A stretch of 35,488 bases of DNA. Origin: an uncultured bacterium (GTDB lineage Bacteria > Actinomycetota > Actinomycetes > S36-B12). The notes beneath the pieces were generated by a model. The model was given only the letters and a program-made list of their open reading frames with translations, did not search any database and was not told where the DNA came from. Where the stretch lies: the NCBI GenBank assembly GCA_903909555.1, contig CAIVWG010000117.1, forward strand, positions 1 through 35,488, written 5' to 3'. Shown piece after piece: positions 35,165 to 35,488 of the stretch. A program made the position numbers and the translations under genes. Each line of letters opens with the position of its first letter. Position 1 is the first letter of the stretch.

Positions 35165-35488
35165 TTGCCGGTCATCGACGCCCACTCCCACCCCGTGCCC
35201 CGGGGGTGGCCGGACCTGGCCGAGGTCACGGGCGACCCCGAGCCGTGGCCGCGCCTGCGGGTCGAATCGGAGCGGGAGGCGATGATCCTCATCGGGGACC
35301 GGGACTTCCGGCGCATCACGAGCCAGTGCTGGGATCCCGAGGTCAGGGCCGAGGACATGGACGTCGATGGCGTGGACATCCAGGTCGTGTCGCCCACCCC
35401 GGTCTTCTTCTCCTACGCGAGGTCCGGTGACGCCGCCGCCAAGGTGGCGCGGATCGTCAACGACCTGACCCTGGAGATCTGCGCCGGC
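35165..35488 (+). CDS. Amidohydrolase family, probable 2-amino-3-carboxymuconate-6-semialdehyde decarboxylase (5' part only; runs off window)
   Basis: TTG start then PVIDAHSHPVPRGWPD...ESEREAMILIGDRDFRRITSQCWDPEVRAEDMDVDGVDIQVVSPTPVFFSYA; HxH motif and position in the pathway cluster. Confidence 0.85.
   Translation, partial: MPVIDAHSHPVPRGWPDLAEVTGDPEPWPRLRVESEREAMILIGDRDFRRITSQCWDPEVRAEDMDVDGVDIQVVSPTPVFFSYARSGDAAAKVARIVNDLTLEICAG

Overview
The window is a GC-rich, actinobacterial-type chromosomal segment. I found no recognisable phage, IS element, integrase or CRISPR. Main content, in order: (1) an MGH1/GH63-like glycosidase, divergent from a secreted L,D-transpeptidase; (2) a Gfo/Idh/MocA oxidoreductase next to a minus-strand D-xylose locus (ROK regulator, sugar ABC permease, ATPase and binding protein, xylose isomerase, xylulokinase); (3) a voltage-gated BacNav-like ion channel and an S8 protease; (4) a cell-surface locus with a class F sortase, a disordered Gly-rich/Thr-X-repeat surface protein, and a divergent GAF-like/LuxR regulator whose promoter region carries a C13 homopolymer; (5) dodecin and tRNA-Lys(TTT); (6) an 8-repeat Asp-box protein, a secreted pentapeptide-repeat protein, an acyl-CoA synthetase and a sulfatase; (7) a Ca2+/H+ antiporter-like protein, a PNPOx-like protein, a quinone oxidoreductase, a tiny Cys-rich zinc-ribbon protein, LemA, and two paralogous small lipoproteins; (8) a tryptophan/kynurenine catabolic operon (TDO, kynureninase, formamidase, RidA-like deaminase, 3-HAO, and the start of ACMSD) running off the right edge. 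The best candidate for something undescribed is the sortase / repeat-surface-protein / regulator locus (about 15.9-18.9 kb). There the C13 tract sits where a -35/-10 spacer could be, an arrangement like known phase-variable promoters. This is an inference from sequence and has not been tested.
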